A stretch of 64,000 bases of DNA. It comes from Lactuca virosa. Lineage: Eukaryota; Streptophyta; Magnoliopsida; Asterales; Asteraceae. Shown here piece after piece: positions 43,931 through 54,327 of this stretch. How positions within the stretch are numbered: position 1 is the first letter of the stretch; each line of letters opens with the position of its first letter. Made by a program: the position numbers and the translations under genes. A model generated the notes under the pieces. The model was not told the DNA's origin. It did not search any database and saw only the letters and a program-made list of their open reading frames with translations. The DNA lies in assembly GCA_928212115.1 (NCBI GenBank), contig CAKMRJ010005745.1, positions 219,120,075 through 219,184,074 of the forward strand, in the 5' to 3' direction.

Positions 43931-46735
43931 ATGGCAAGAACAAGAAGCGGAGTTGGAAACGCGAACGAGAACAGGAATCGACCACCTGTAATCGAACAAA
44001 TACCTGTTGTAGCAGCTGCACCTGAGCCGGTGACAATGGCTGGTGTACAATTGATGATTCAGACGATGTTGGATCGTCAGATGGAAGAAACTAGACGTCT
44101 GCTTCAACAAAATCGTGAAGAACTTTCAATTCAAGTTGAAGAGCCCGAAGTGAATGGAGGTCCGTCGGAAGGAGGAAACTTCAGTGGGACTGTTGGTTAA
44201 GCCAACCCACCGATTGTTAGACAAAACAATCGTGATGGAGGAAATGATGGAAGAGGATGTAAATACAAGGATTTTATGGCATCTAAGCCACCGTGTCTAT
44301 CCGGAAGCCCGACGCCGGTGCAAGTTATGGACTGGATCTCCGAAATGGAGACAATGTTTGAAAGTTGCGAATGCAGCAACAGGCAGAAGACCGCTCTTGC
44401 GATCCCTTTGTTAAAATATGGCGTATTGAGGTAGTGGAAGCTGTTAGCTGACTCTATGCCCAAGGGAGAAGCGAGCAAAATGTCTTGGGAAAAGTTTGTG
44501 GAACAACTGAAACTGCAATACTGCTCCGAGCGGGACCTTCTGGAAATCAACAATGAGTTTCAGAATTTGAAGAAGGGAAAATTGAGCGTTACTGAATACG
44601 CTGCAAGTTTCACGGAGAAGATGCAGCTTATCCCATACCTAGTTCCAACAGAACTCTCAAAGGTCAATAAGTTTGCCCTCGGACTACCAGCGGACTATGG
44701 TCCAATGGTTAAGCAAGCAACCACATTGAAAGCCGCCATCTGGGCTGCTAAGAATGTTGAGACTCAGATCAGGGAGAAGGGTCTGGAGAGGTCAGAGGTT
44801 GGTAAGAAGAGGAAGTTCAACGGACCCTCGGGGTCTAGCAAAAAGGGTAAATTCTCGAAGTCTAGTTTGAGAGGAGGTGGAGGAGGCGAAGCAAAATGGT
44901 GCGGAAAATGCAAGAAGAAGCATCAAGGGAAATGTGGCGGGGAAACCACATGCTTCAAATATGGAAAACCAGGGCACTATGCCAACGAATACACCCTTAC
45001 CAAGAAAGTCTGTTATGGGTGTGGTGAAGAGGGGCACATCTCGAGGGATTGTCCGAAAAAGAAGGAGGCAGCAAAGCCCAACATTCCACCAAAGCCGAAG
45101 GCGAGAGCCTTCCAGATGACACTGGAAGCTGCCAAGGAAGAAGCTGATGTCGCTTCAGGTACCTTCCGCGTAAACAATTTGCCTGCCCAAATTTTATTTG
45201 ATTCAGGAGCCAAATACTCCTTTATATCGCATGAATTTGGTAGAAAACTAGCTTTGCCTGTTGATAGACTAGATAATGCTTTATTAGTCGAAGTTGCTAG
45301 TGGCAAGTTTATACCTGTTAGCCATCGTATGAAAAACATCTTAATCGACCTGAATGGGAATAAGTTCCACGAGGAATTATTGCCTATCGAACTTAACGGT
45401 TTCGACGTCGTGCTTGGAATGGATTGGCTTAGCGCCAATGATGCCGAAATATTGTGCCGAAAGAAGATAGTAAAAGTAAACCCGCCTGGGAAGGAGTCAT
45501 TTATGGTGTATGGGGACAAACGCAGAGTAAATTCTGGAATCATTTCGCTAATGAAAGCCAGAAAGTGTTTGGCCAAAGGATGTACATCATATTTGGCATT
45601 CGTGATCGATGCTAAGAAGGAGAAAAAGGAGATGCAAAGCATTCCTGTCGTGTGTGATTATCCGGACGTATTTCCCGAAGATCTTCTCGGATTACCGCCT
45701 GATAGACAAGTGGAGTTTAGAATAGACTTGTTACCAGGGACAAAACCAATAGCAAAGGCACCTTATCCATTAGCACCAACAGAGATGAAGGAACTAATGA
45801 TGCAACTTCAGGAGTTATTGGACAAAGGTTTCATAAGACCTAGTTCATCGCCCTGGGGAGCTCCAGTGTTATTCGTGAAGAAGAAAGATGGAAGCATGAG
45901 AATGTGCATCGACTACAGAGAACTGAATAAGGCAACGATAAAGAATAGATATCCATTGCCGAGGATTGATGACCTGTTCGATCAACTACAAGGTTCAAGT
46001 TATTTTTCAAAGATCGACCGAAGGTCAGGATATCATCAGCTGAAAGTAAGAGAGCAGGATATCGAGAAGACTGCATTCAGAACGCGATATGGACACTACG
46101 AGTTTTTGGTTATGTCGTTTGGACTAACCAATGCTCCCGCAGCATTCATGGATTTAATGAACAGGGTTTGTAATCCGTTCCTTGATAAATCTGTGATAGT
46201 GTTCATAGACGACATTCTGATTTACTCGAAAAGCCAAGAGGAGCATGGCAGACACTTGCGAGAAGTGTTAGAAGTCTTGAAGAAGGAGAAGCTGTATGCT
46301 AAGTTCTCCAAATGTGATTTTTGGATTCGAGAAGTCCAATTCTTGGGTCACGTGGTCAACCAAGAAGGGATAATGGTTGATCCAGCAAAGATTGAAGCTG
46401 TGATGAAGTGGGAACAACCAAAAAGTCCCACGGAGATCCGAAGCTTTTTAGGATTAGCCGGATATTACCGAAGGTTTATCCAAGGCTTTTCTTCGATCGC
46501 TACTCCATTAACAGCTTTGACTCACAAAGGAGCTACTTATGCTTGGAGTGATAAGCACAAAGAAGCATTCGAGTTGCTAAAGAAGAAGCTATGTGAAGCA
46601 CCGATTCTTTCTCTACCCGATGGAGTTGAAGACTTCGCTGTCTATAGCGATGCGTCTGGTGTTGGGTTGGGTTGTGTTTTGACCCAAAGAGAAAAGGTGA
46701 TAGCATATGCGTCTCGACAGCTGAAGGGAGCATGA
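43931..46735 (+). pseudogene. Element G gag-protease-RT-RNase H
   Basis: The start at 43931 (MARTRSGVGN) follows a leader of about 350 bp. A single frame runs to 46735, broken only by TAA at 44198-44200 and TAG at 44432-44434. Gag core residues precede a zinc region with CFKYGKPGHYANEY (second knuckle cysteine lost) and an intact CYGCGEEGHISRDC. Counting from 44456, the protease motif ILFDSGAKYSFIS is at residues 246-258, RT has CIDYRELNKATIKNRYPLPR near 484-503, and catalytic FIDD is at 583-586 (46202-46213). RNase H starts with VYSDASGVGLG and is cut by a frameshift at the REKVIAYASRQLK end. The domain order is Gypsy. Confidence 0.92.
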
Positions 46736-48469
46736 AAAGAACTACCCCACTCATGATTTGGAGCTGGCAGCGGTAGTTTTCGCTCTAAAGATATGGAGGC
46801 ATTACCTCTATGGCACGAAGTGCAAACTTTTCACTGATCATAAGAGTCTCCAATATCTCTTTAGTTAGAAAGAATTGAATATGAGGCAGCGACGCTGGCT
46901 AGAACTACTTAAGGACTACGACTGTGAGATACTTTACCACCCCGGTAAAGCCAATGTTGTTGCTGATGCTCTCAGTCGGAAGGTCAATCTGGAAAGAAAA
47001 AGGCCAAGAGCGTTGAGAATAGAAGTTGTCTCGACAATTGTGGAGAGTATAAAGAAAGCTCAAGAGGAAGCTTCTGAAAAGAATGACCGAAAGGAGGAAC
47101 GTTTGGGCAAAACGTTAGTGTTTGGTACAAAAGGTCATGGACTGAAGGTATTCCAAGATCGTATTTGGGTGCCTAAGTCAGGAGGAATAAGAGGTCTTCT
47201 GATGGAAGAAGCTCACAAAACCATGTACTCGATTCATCCCGGTAGCACTAAAATGTATAGGGACCTAAAACCCTACTACTGGTGGGCGACGATGAAGCTT
47301 GATGTAGCAAAGTATGTGGCCGAGTGTGTGACCTGTGCAAGAGTTAAGGCACAACATCAAAAACCATACGGGAGTTTAGAACCTTTACCTGTGCCTATGG
47401 GTAAATGGGAAGACATTGCTATGGATTTTGTCACTAAACTGCCCAGAACAAAGAGCGGTCACGACATGATTTGGGTAGTCGTTGATCGCTTCACTAAGAG
47501 TGTGCATTTCATAGCAGCCAATGAGAAATGGTCTATGGATAAGCTTGCGAATTCTTACGTAAAAAGGAAATTGTGAGGCTTCATGGTGTTCCGTTAACGA
47601 TTGTATCAGATCGTGACAGCCGTTTCACCTCAAGATTTTGGAGAAGTCTACAAGAGGAATTGGGTACCAAGTTGTGTTTGAGTATAGCTTACCATCCACA
47701 GACTGATGGTCAGAGCGAAAGAACGATACAAACGCTTGAAGATATGCTGAGAGCATGTACCCTGGAATTCCAAGGTAACTGGGATGAACATTTACCTTTG
47801 GTAGAATTTTCCTACAATAATAGTTTCCACTCGAGCATTAAGATGGCACCTTATCAAGCTATGTACGGACAAAAATGTCGTACGCCGTCTTGTTGGCTTG
47901 AGGCTGGGGAAAAGCAGTTTATGGGACTGGAGATAGTCCATCAAACTGCTGAAAAGTTGAAAATAATTAGGGAGAGAATGTTAGCAGCTCAGGATCGTCA
48001 CAAGAGCTATGCTGACAACAAGCGAAGACCGATGACTTTTGAAGTTGGAGATTCGTTTTTGCTTAATGTCTCACCGTAGAAGGGACTTATACGATTTGGT
48101 AAAAGGGGAAAGTTAAGTCCAAGGTTTATTGGACCGTTTAAAGTTCTTCAGAGGGTTGGGAACCAAGCTTACAAGCTAGAATTACCCGAAGAACTGAATG
48201 GAATTCATAACACTTTTCATGTGTGTTACTTGAGGAAATTCACGGGAGAAGTTCCCGACATGATTCCACTTTCGGAACTGAGAATTGATGAGAACAAAAG
48301 GTTAATTGAAGAACCAGAGGCAATCGTTGACCGAAAGACTAAGAAGTTGCGACGCAAGATGGTCGAGTTAGTGCTTGTCCGATGGAAACATACGAATGGG
48401 CCAAATCTCACCTGGGAAACGGAGAGTGACATGATGAGTCGCTATCCGCATTTGTTTGTTGATGTGTGA
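46736..48469 (+). pseudogene. Element G RNase H end, integrase and chromodomain
   Basis: After a frameshift near 46730 and a stop near 46868, 46875-47576 carries the RNase H end (ANVVADALSRK), the H2C2 zinc region (EAHKTMYSIHPGSTKMYRDL ... CVTCARVK) and the first integrase aspartate (IAMDFVTKLP). A one-base insertion in an A-run near 47565 shifts the frame. 47573 onward holds SDRDSRF and YHPQTDGQSERT with the second aspartate and the glutamate intact. A TAG at 48077-48079 interrupts the motif after LLNVSP. The same frame then continues to 48469 with VLVRWKHTNGPNLTWE, a chromodomain-like tail. Confidence 0.92.
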
Positions 48470-48489
48470 TTCCGGGGACGGAATCATTC

Positions 48490-50658
48490 TAAGGTGGAGA
48501 GAATTGTAACGCCCGTGTTTCTGGGTCAGGCATTAATGATGATGTGATAGTCTAGGTTGACCTTTGTAACCCATTTTGAAATAATAGAAGTGTATTATTT
48601 GAGTATTGTGTGTTTTGTGCTTAATTGTGTGTCTTAAATGAATTAAGAATAAAAATAAGCGTGAAAATGAAATGTTAGATAAACCCAATATTGATACATG
48701 AAAATGTAGTGGTCGTGACGAGGTTTCGAATATATAAAGAATGCCGAAATCCGAGTTATAACGAAGAAGTTATGATCTGTCAAAGTTTCGCGACAGAACC
48801 GGCACGACGCTGAATGACGTAAAATATGAATTTAAGATAGAGCGATATCTAGCTTTAGTGATCTAAACGAAAGTCGTAGAATACGTTAAACCGAGAGCGT
48901 GCATAAAAAGAACGTCTAAATCTGACTTCGTATGAGGAAGTTATGATTTTTCTAAGTTTCAGCTTAGCAGTATGCAGCCCGAAGTTCGATTTTGAGATCG
49001 AGTGATTTCTAGCCGAAACAATCTAAACGAGAATCGAAGATCTCATCAATATTAGTGCAACGGTAAAAAGACAGACGAAAACGGACGTCGGATGAAGAAG
49101 TTATGGATTTATAACGGAGTTTTCCTGTCCCGACCTACTAAAAATAATATAATAAAAAATAAATTCAAAATTAGCCAACGGAGTCTAAACGAGAGTTGTA
49201 GAGCATGATCTAACCTACGCGTGGATGTAAAGAATGTCGAAAACGGAGCTCGTATGCGAAAGATATGAATTTCTGAAATTCGAAACACATTATTCGAGGC
49301 TGTGTCAGAACTCACGAGGTGAGCACAATGCTCACGACGTGAGAACAGACTGGACGTCCTCCAGAGCAAGTGGCCGAATGACGAACGTAGTGACCTACTG
49401 TGCTCATGACGTGAACACTTAAAACTCACGACGTGAGTACAGAATGTTGGCCCTATAAATAGAATTCAAGGGGCAGCCGAGTTTGGTTGCTCAATCTCTT
49501 CTCTCTCACTCCCGATACTCTCTCTAAGAACTATTTTAAACCCCCCCCCCCTCGAAGCCCCGGTATCATCCCGAGACCCAAAGCGAGTCCCGAAGCACCG
49601 AAGATCCCGAAAAGAAAAAAGTTTCCGAGCCGAAGCCCTGCCCGCGAGGAGCCCGGTGCGTGAAGATCTCCCGGTTTCACCTAAGAACACTACTCTTAGA
49701 GTCGTAGTGCTGTCCGATCATCTTCTGATCAAGTGAGTGTATATTCGTTTTCTTCTAACACATAGATATGAAGTATTCTTTATAAAATACGTGCTATGTG
49801 TTTATATATTATTTGTTTATTTGAACTAGTTGTTGAACGGATGTTTTGTACAGGTTTTAAGTTGTATATAAATGTATATATTTTATCTACTAATATGTTG
49901 GGTAGAACATGGGTAGACAGTTGGTGTGTGATAAAATAAAATGATGAGAGGCCTCGATGTTGTTGTTGATCTAGTCATCTAGCGGAGTATGGATGACAAC
50001 CACGGACTCTTTCTAGACAGTCCAGTGGAACACTAGCAGGCTCACAACCTGTAGGTGTTGTGAACGATGTGTTCACCGGTGTACTCTATCCCCCTCATGG
50101 TTGCCTTTAGGACATCTATTGTTAAGGAAACCCCTTTGCAGTAATGTCCGTCCCGATGAAAATCCTAGATTAGGTCCCTTGTAATAGTTGTTGTTTTAGG
50201 GACATAAAGTGAGGATAACGGGAATGGGTAATCGGGTTATTGTTGGTTGATGAACTAAATATAATTATTTATTGTGGGTTGAAAACCCTATATGCTCACT
50301 AGGCTCCCAAGCCTGACCCACTCAGTTTTGTTGTATTACAGGTAGTGGCGCGAGAGCATAAGTTGGATGACTTATCAAGATCTTTTGATATTAGACCAGT
50401 TGTTATATGTAACTGTTGTATGGTCTATCTTTTGTTGTTTATGCTTTTGGTCTGTTTATCGGATCATGACATCCCGAATATTGTTATATAATGAAAATGC
50501 ATCTCTTGATGAAATGCTTTGGTAAATATTATTTTATCATATTTTGTTTTTGGGAACAAATTCCGCAACTCTTTTAAATCAAAGGATTTACTCTGAAACT
50601 ATTTTAAAAAGCATAAATGAAACCGGTCTTTTCTGGCCGTGATTTTGGGGATGTCACA
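48490..50658 (+). repeat. Element G polypurine tract and 3' LTR
   Basis: TAAGGTGGAGAGAAT precedes the LTR start TGTAACGCCCG at 48505, and the end GATGTCACA is at 50658. Promoter elements mirror the 5' copy, with TATAAATA near 49453. Confidence 0.94.
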
Positions 50659-50663
50659 CATTC

Positions 50664-51472
50664 ACTCCATCATAAAAAATGGAGACTTATTGCTGACTGT
50701 TTAGATCATTGTGAGGGCAGTTCCTCAACAATCCTTTATATCTCTCCCAAGCCTCATAGAGTGACTCTCCCGGTTGTTGCTCGAAATTTGCTATGGATTT
50801 CTTCAACTTTGCTATTTTTGAGGGAGGGAAATTTTGATCAATAAACTCTTCACGCATCTTTGCCCAAGTGGTGATGGATCCTGGGGGAAGTGATTTCAGC
50901 TAATCTTTCGCAGCCCCCTTAAAGGTGACCGGTAGCATACGAAGTAGAACAGTCTTGCGAGGCACATTAGGGGTATTGAAGTAGTCGGTTATGTCGTTGA
51001 CCTCGTCAAGATGCTTGTATGCATCTTCTTGATCTTTCCCATAGAATGGGTTGTCCCTGAGTTGAGTGAGAATGTAGCCTTTCAATTCAAAATTGGCAGT
51101 TGCTGGAATCGCGGGTTGCACGAGTCCTGGGCCGATATCGTCACGCATCCTTCTTTTCCATTGGCCCATGAGCATTTCATCGATGTTAGCCATGGTGTTA
51201 TCGGGTTGAGTTTCGGGGTCGCTTTCTTCTTTGTCTGTTTCGTACTCTAAATCCTCCTTCGTTAGATCACTAAAAGTGTCGTCGTCCTTCAGTGTCGTGC
51301 TAGATTCTCCAACTTTCTAGCCCTTTTTCTTGCGAAAGGCTTATTTGAGGCTCTTAAACGGTGACTTCTTTGGTGTTGAAGATGCTTCTACGGTTTTATC
51401 CTTGTCCTTCCTAAGAGTTGATTTCGGGTTTTCGAGTGGCGGGATCAAGGGTGTGCCTGATCCTCGGGTCAT
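50664..51472 (-). pseudogene. Element B gag, N-terminal part
   Basis: The start is at 51472 (MTRGSGTPLIPP). In-frame TAA and TAG occur near 51355 and 51318, then an open stretch at 50900-51193 with RMRDDIGPGLVQPAIPATAN, YKHLDEVNDITDYFN and LLRMLPVTFKGAAKD. A TAG replaces the expected tryptophan near 50903. The remainder to 50664 reads LKSLPPGSITTWAKM and SLYEAWERYKGLLRN before G interrupts. It is paralogous to C gag. The first 415 bp or so are the source of the B pieces in the array. Confidence 0.85.
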
Positions 51473-51766
51473 AAACACACTGCAAGAAACAGAAAAACAC
51501 TCGTAAAAAGAACAAAACTAAATTAAAAACGAAACTGAAATATTGCGATGGACTCGTCGAGTAGCTGCGACTGGACTCGACGAGTTCAAAGGAAAAACAG
51601 AAAAAAATATAACTAAAATCCTAAAAACAGAAAAACTATATCTCAAAACTAATAACTAATTTACTAAAACAGTAACTTTGTGCAAGATAGATCTCACACA
51701 AAGGATCGATAACACTAGCAATTAAAATTTATTTTAGAACCGTTCCCCGACAACGGTGCCAAAACT
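51473..51766 (-). other. Element B leader and tRNA-Asp primer-binding site
   Basis: On the minus strand TGGCACCGTTGTCGGGGA lies at about 51744-51761, next to the LTR end. The leader holds ACTCGTCGAGT (51552-51562) and ACTCGACGAGT (51575-51585), 23 bp apart. Array copies read ACTCAACGAGT at the second site. Confidence 0.85.
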
Positions 51767-53166
51767 TGATGTGTGTTGAATGCACTAGTTTTAGTCCTAC
51801 TTTTTAAATATAGTTTAGACACACAAAAGGCAGTGTACCTGTCAATTGGTGGTATAGTTAAGCAAGCAGGGTATCGAACACAGGGAACGGTAAGTAAACT
51901 AACTACTAGAGTTATCTAAAAAAACAAATAATAAAAGAAAATAGGTTTTCTCTTGTTTTGCAAGACTAGAAACTTAAGCATTTAACTCAAACAAAGCAAT
52001 TAACAGCTAAGCAAATAAAAAACAACTAAATTCAATAATAAAGGAGACTTCTGTTCAGGTTCAACTTACTTATTCCTATGGTTGATTTTATGGCACGTGC
52101 AATGGATTAATTTGTCATTGGCTACCGATTAATGTGATTAGGTTCATGTTCACTATTACTAATCCTTAGAAAACAGATCAATTCAAACAGTGGCCAATTG
52201 GTTAAACTAATAAGTTTCCTAGTTTATTGATTCGGGTTAAGTAAGACTTGTAGTTAGCTAATTAAATTACTAATTCAATTAACTTCTTGTATGGTTGTTC
52301 GTCACACAAGCTCACACATTGACTTACCTATTTTCTAGTTAACCCCTAGTTTCATGTTCACTATTCCTAGGCATATAATATTGTTTTCACATAAATTATA
52401 TGAGACAAGCAATTAAGAGATGTTCATGCAACTTAATAGACTTGATAATTAATAGAAAATAGTTATTGTCAACACATAAGGATCTTTAACAAGCTTAACA
52501 AAACAAAATTCACCAAATTAAATAATCCAAGCCATAAAATTCAAACCATAGTTATAAGTTTGTCTACCCTAAACAGAAGTTATAGTATTTAGCTCATATT
52601 CATAGCAGAAAATATCTCACAAACTAAACCTAATGATTTAAACATGATGTAAACACTAGATTAAGAAAAGAGAATAAATTTGTGCCTTTCAATCTCCTCA
52701 AAATTGAATGCTAGGGTTGATCCTCGATTTCCAGAGCTCCAGCAGCACTCTTAATCGCAATTCAGTCTCCAAGGGTTCCAGCCAGAGCTCCTTGTCTCGT
52801 GAGTTTATGCCTTTTATATAGTTTTCTGAATACAGGGGAGACTCGTCGAGTCCATGACTGACTCGCCGAGTCCCTCACTTAAAATCCGTGCGCGGTAAGG
52901 TACTTGATGGTTTGCGAATGTTCGTGTCTACTCGTCGAGTGGGTGTCCAACTCGTCGAGTTCTTCAGCTTTTTGACTCTTTTTCTTCTTCCTTCAATTCC
53001 CGAGCTTTTTATTGCTATTCCTGCTTCCTTTTGCTTCCGAGCACATCTTTTAGGCTGAAAATACAATTCAAACATAATTAAGTACCTTTCGTTCATTAAT
53101 TGAAATAAAATAGCCAAAAAGTATTAAGATTCTACACAAAATATATAACTAAATATGCACATATCA
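51767..53166 (-). repeat. Element B 5' LTR
   Basis: An LTR of 1400 bp from TGATGTGTG to ATATCA in plus reading, followed by GGACC (53167-53171) and the continuing A LTR. This is the natural right boundary of B. Confidence 0.93.
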
Positions 53167-54327
53167 GGACCCTTTGGGTAGCCCCAGTGGATAAAGTTGG
53201 AAACTTTATCCTTATAAATAACATTTTTGTCTAGATCTGAGCTTTAAAGCTCTTGGAATCGAAGGAAGCAGCTGAATGTATTAAGCTACTGGAACTCGGG
53301 CAAACGCGGCGTGTTTGCAAGTTAACACGACATGACGGCTGAGGTTTTCCCGACCATCTGGTTGCTGGCCGAACACGACATGTTTGCAAGTAAACACGGC
53401 GTGTTGGGTCAACATGGACTGTTGACCTTGAACTTTGACCAAGTCTGACCTTGAGGGTATTTTGGGTATTTTGGAATTCTTATGGAAATTGGTCATTTGA
53501 TGGGATTACGTATCGTGTAGAGAGCTAAGATTCGGAGGCAGACCTCATCAGTTCTATTCAGTTTGCGAGGTGAGTTTTCCTCACTGTACTTGTGGGGCGA
53601 AGGCACCAATGTCGTCCCATTGGATCGATATTGGGTTATGCATGTTGTTGTACTGTAGTGATCTGTTAGATCGGTATCATGTGTAGTGATCTGTTAGATT
53701 GGTATCTTGGTATATAGGATGATTCTACGCTTAGTGATCTATTGATCTGTTTGATTGGATGTAGATTGTTATATGGTTATGTGTTACATGTGCACATGTT
53801 TGGTCGGTGGCTGAGGCTTCATTGCTTTGTGCGTAAGCCAATAGGTCGGGGCATACCAACCCGATGGTTGAATGGGCCCGAGGGTATTCCATCTCGAGGA
53901 TGATTGGACCCATAGTATGTTGGCATTCCAACCCGATGGTTGAGGGCCTGGAGTATTCCAACCCAATGGTTGACTGGACCCATAGTATGTTGGCATTCCA
54001 ACCCGATGGTTGAGGGGCCTGGGGTATTCCAACCCGATGGTTGATTGGACCCATAGTATGCTGTTATTATATATGTGTTATTTTTTGTGTTGGTACTTTG
54101 GGGGAACTCACTAAACTTTGGGCTTACAGTTTTTGGGTTATGTTTCAGGTACCTCAGATAATCGCGGAATGACAAAGGCGTGAGCGTGCACCCCCTCTTG
54201 TTGTGTGTTTTGTGATTTTTGGAAAACTCTAATATTAAACATGTTTTGAAAACTACATTTTAAACAAATTATGAATTTTGGTTGGTTTGAAAAAGTTTAA
54301 ATTTTCATGAATTTTATGGATGTTACA
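53167..54327 (+). repeat. Element A 3' LTR, right part
   Basis: It continues A's 3' LTR after B. Unlike the array fragments it reads through GGGTTATGTTTCAGGTACC to the end GGATGTTACA at 54327. It differs from the array copies by shared changes (for example GAACACGACATG against GAACACGATATG), showing that the array copies come from one founder. Confidence 0.93.

Larger units (their letters stand above)
41408..50658 (+). mobile_element. Element G: near-complete chromovirus-like Gypsy
   Basis: CATTC target duplications (41403-41407, 50659-50663) flank LTRs of 2157 and 2154 bp that differ by only a few percent by eye, with a Met-tRNA primer site, gag-pol in Gypsy order and a polypurine tract. 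It is inserted in the gag of B, in the opposite orientation. It is the youngest-looking complete element in the window. Confidence 0.95.
21527..53166 (-). mobile_element. Element B: pol-less Athila-like retrotransposon with rearranged left end
   Basis: B lies on the minus strand and is flanked by GGACC at 21522-21526 and 53167-53171 within A's 3' LTR. Its 5' LTR is 51767-53166, its primer site matches tRNA-Asp, and its original 3' LTR is 33880-35240. Internal sequence holds gag (split by G), protease and an ATHILA ORF-1-like gene. No RT, RNase H or integrase is recognisable. Between the left target duplication and the 3' LTR lies a tandem array of B/A chimeric units. Confidence 0.85.
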
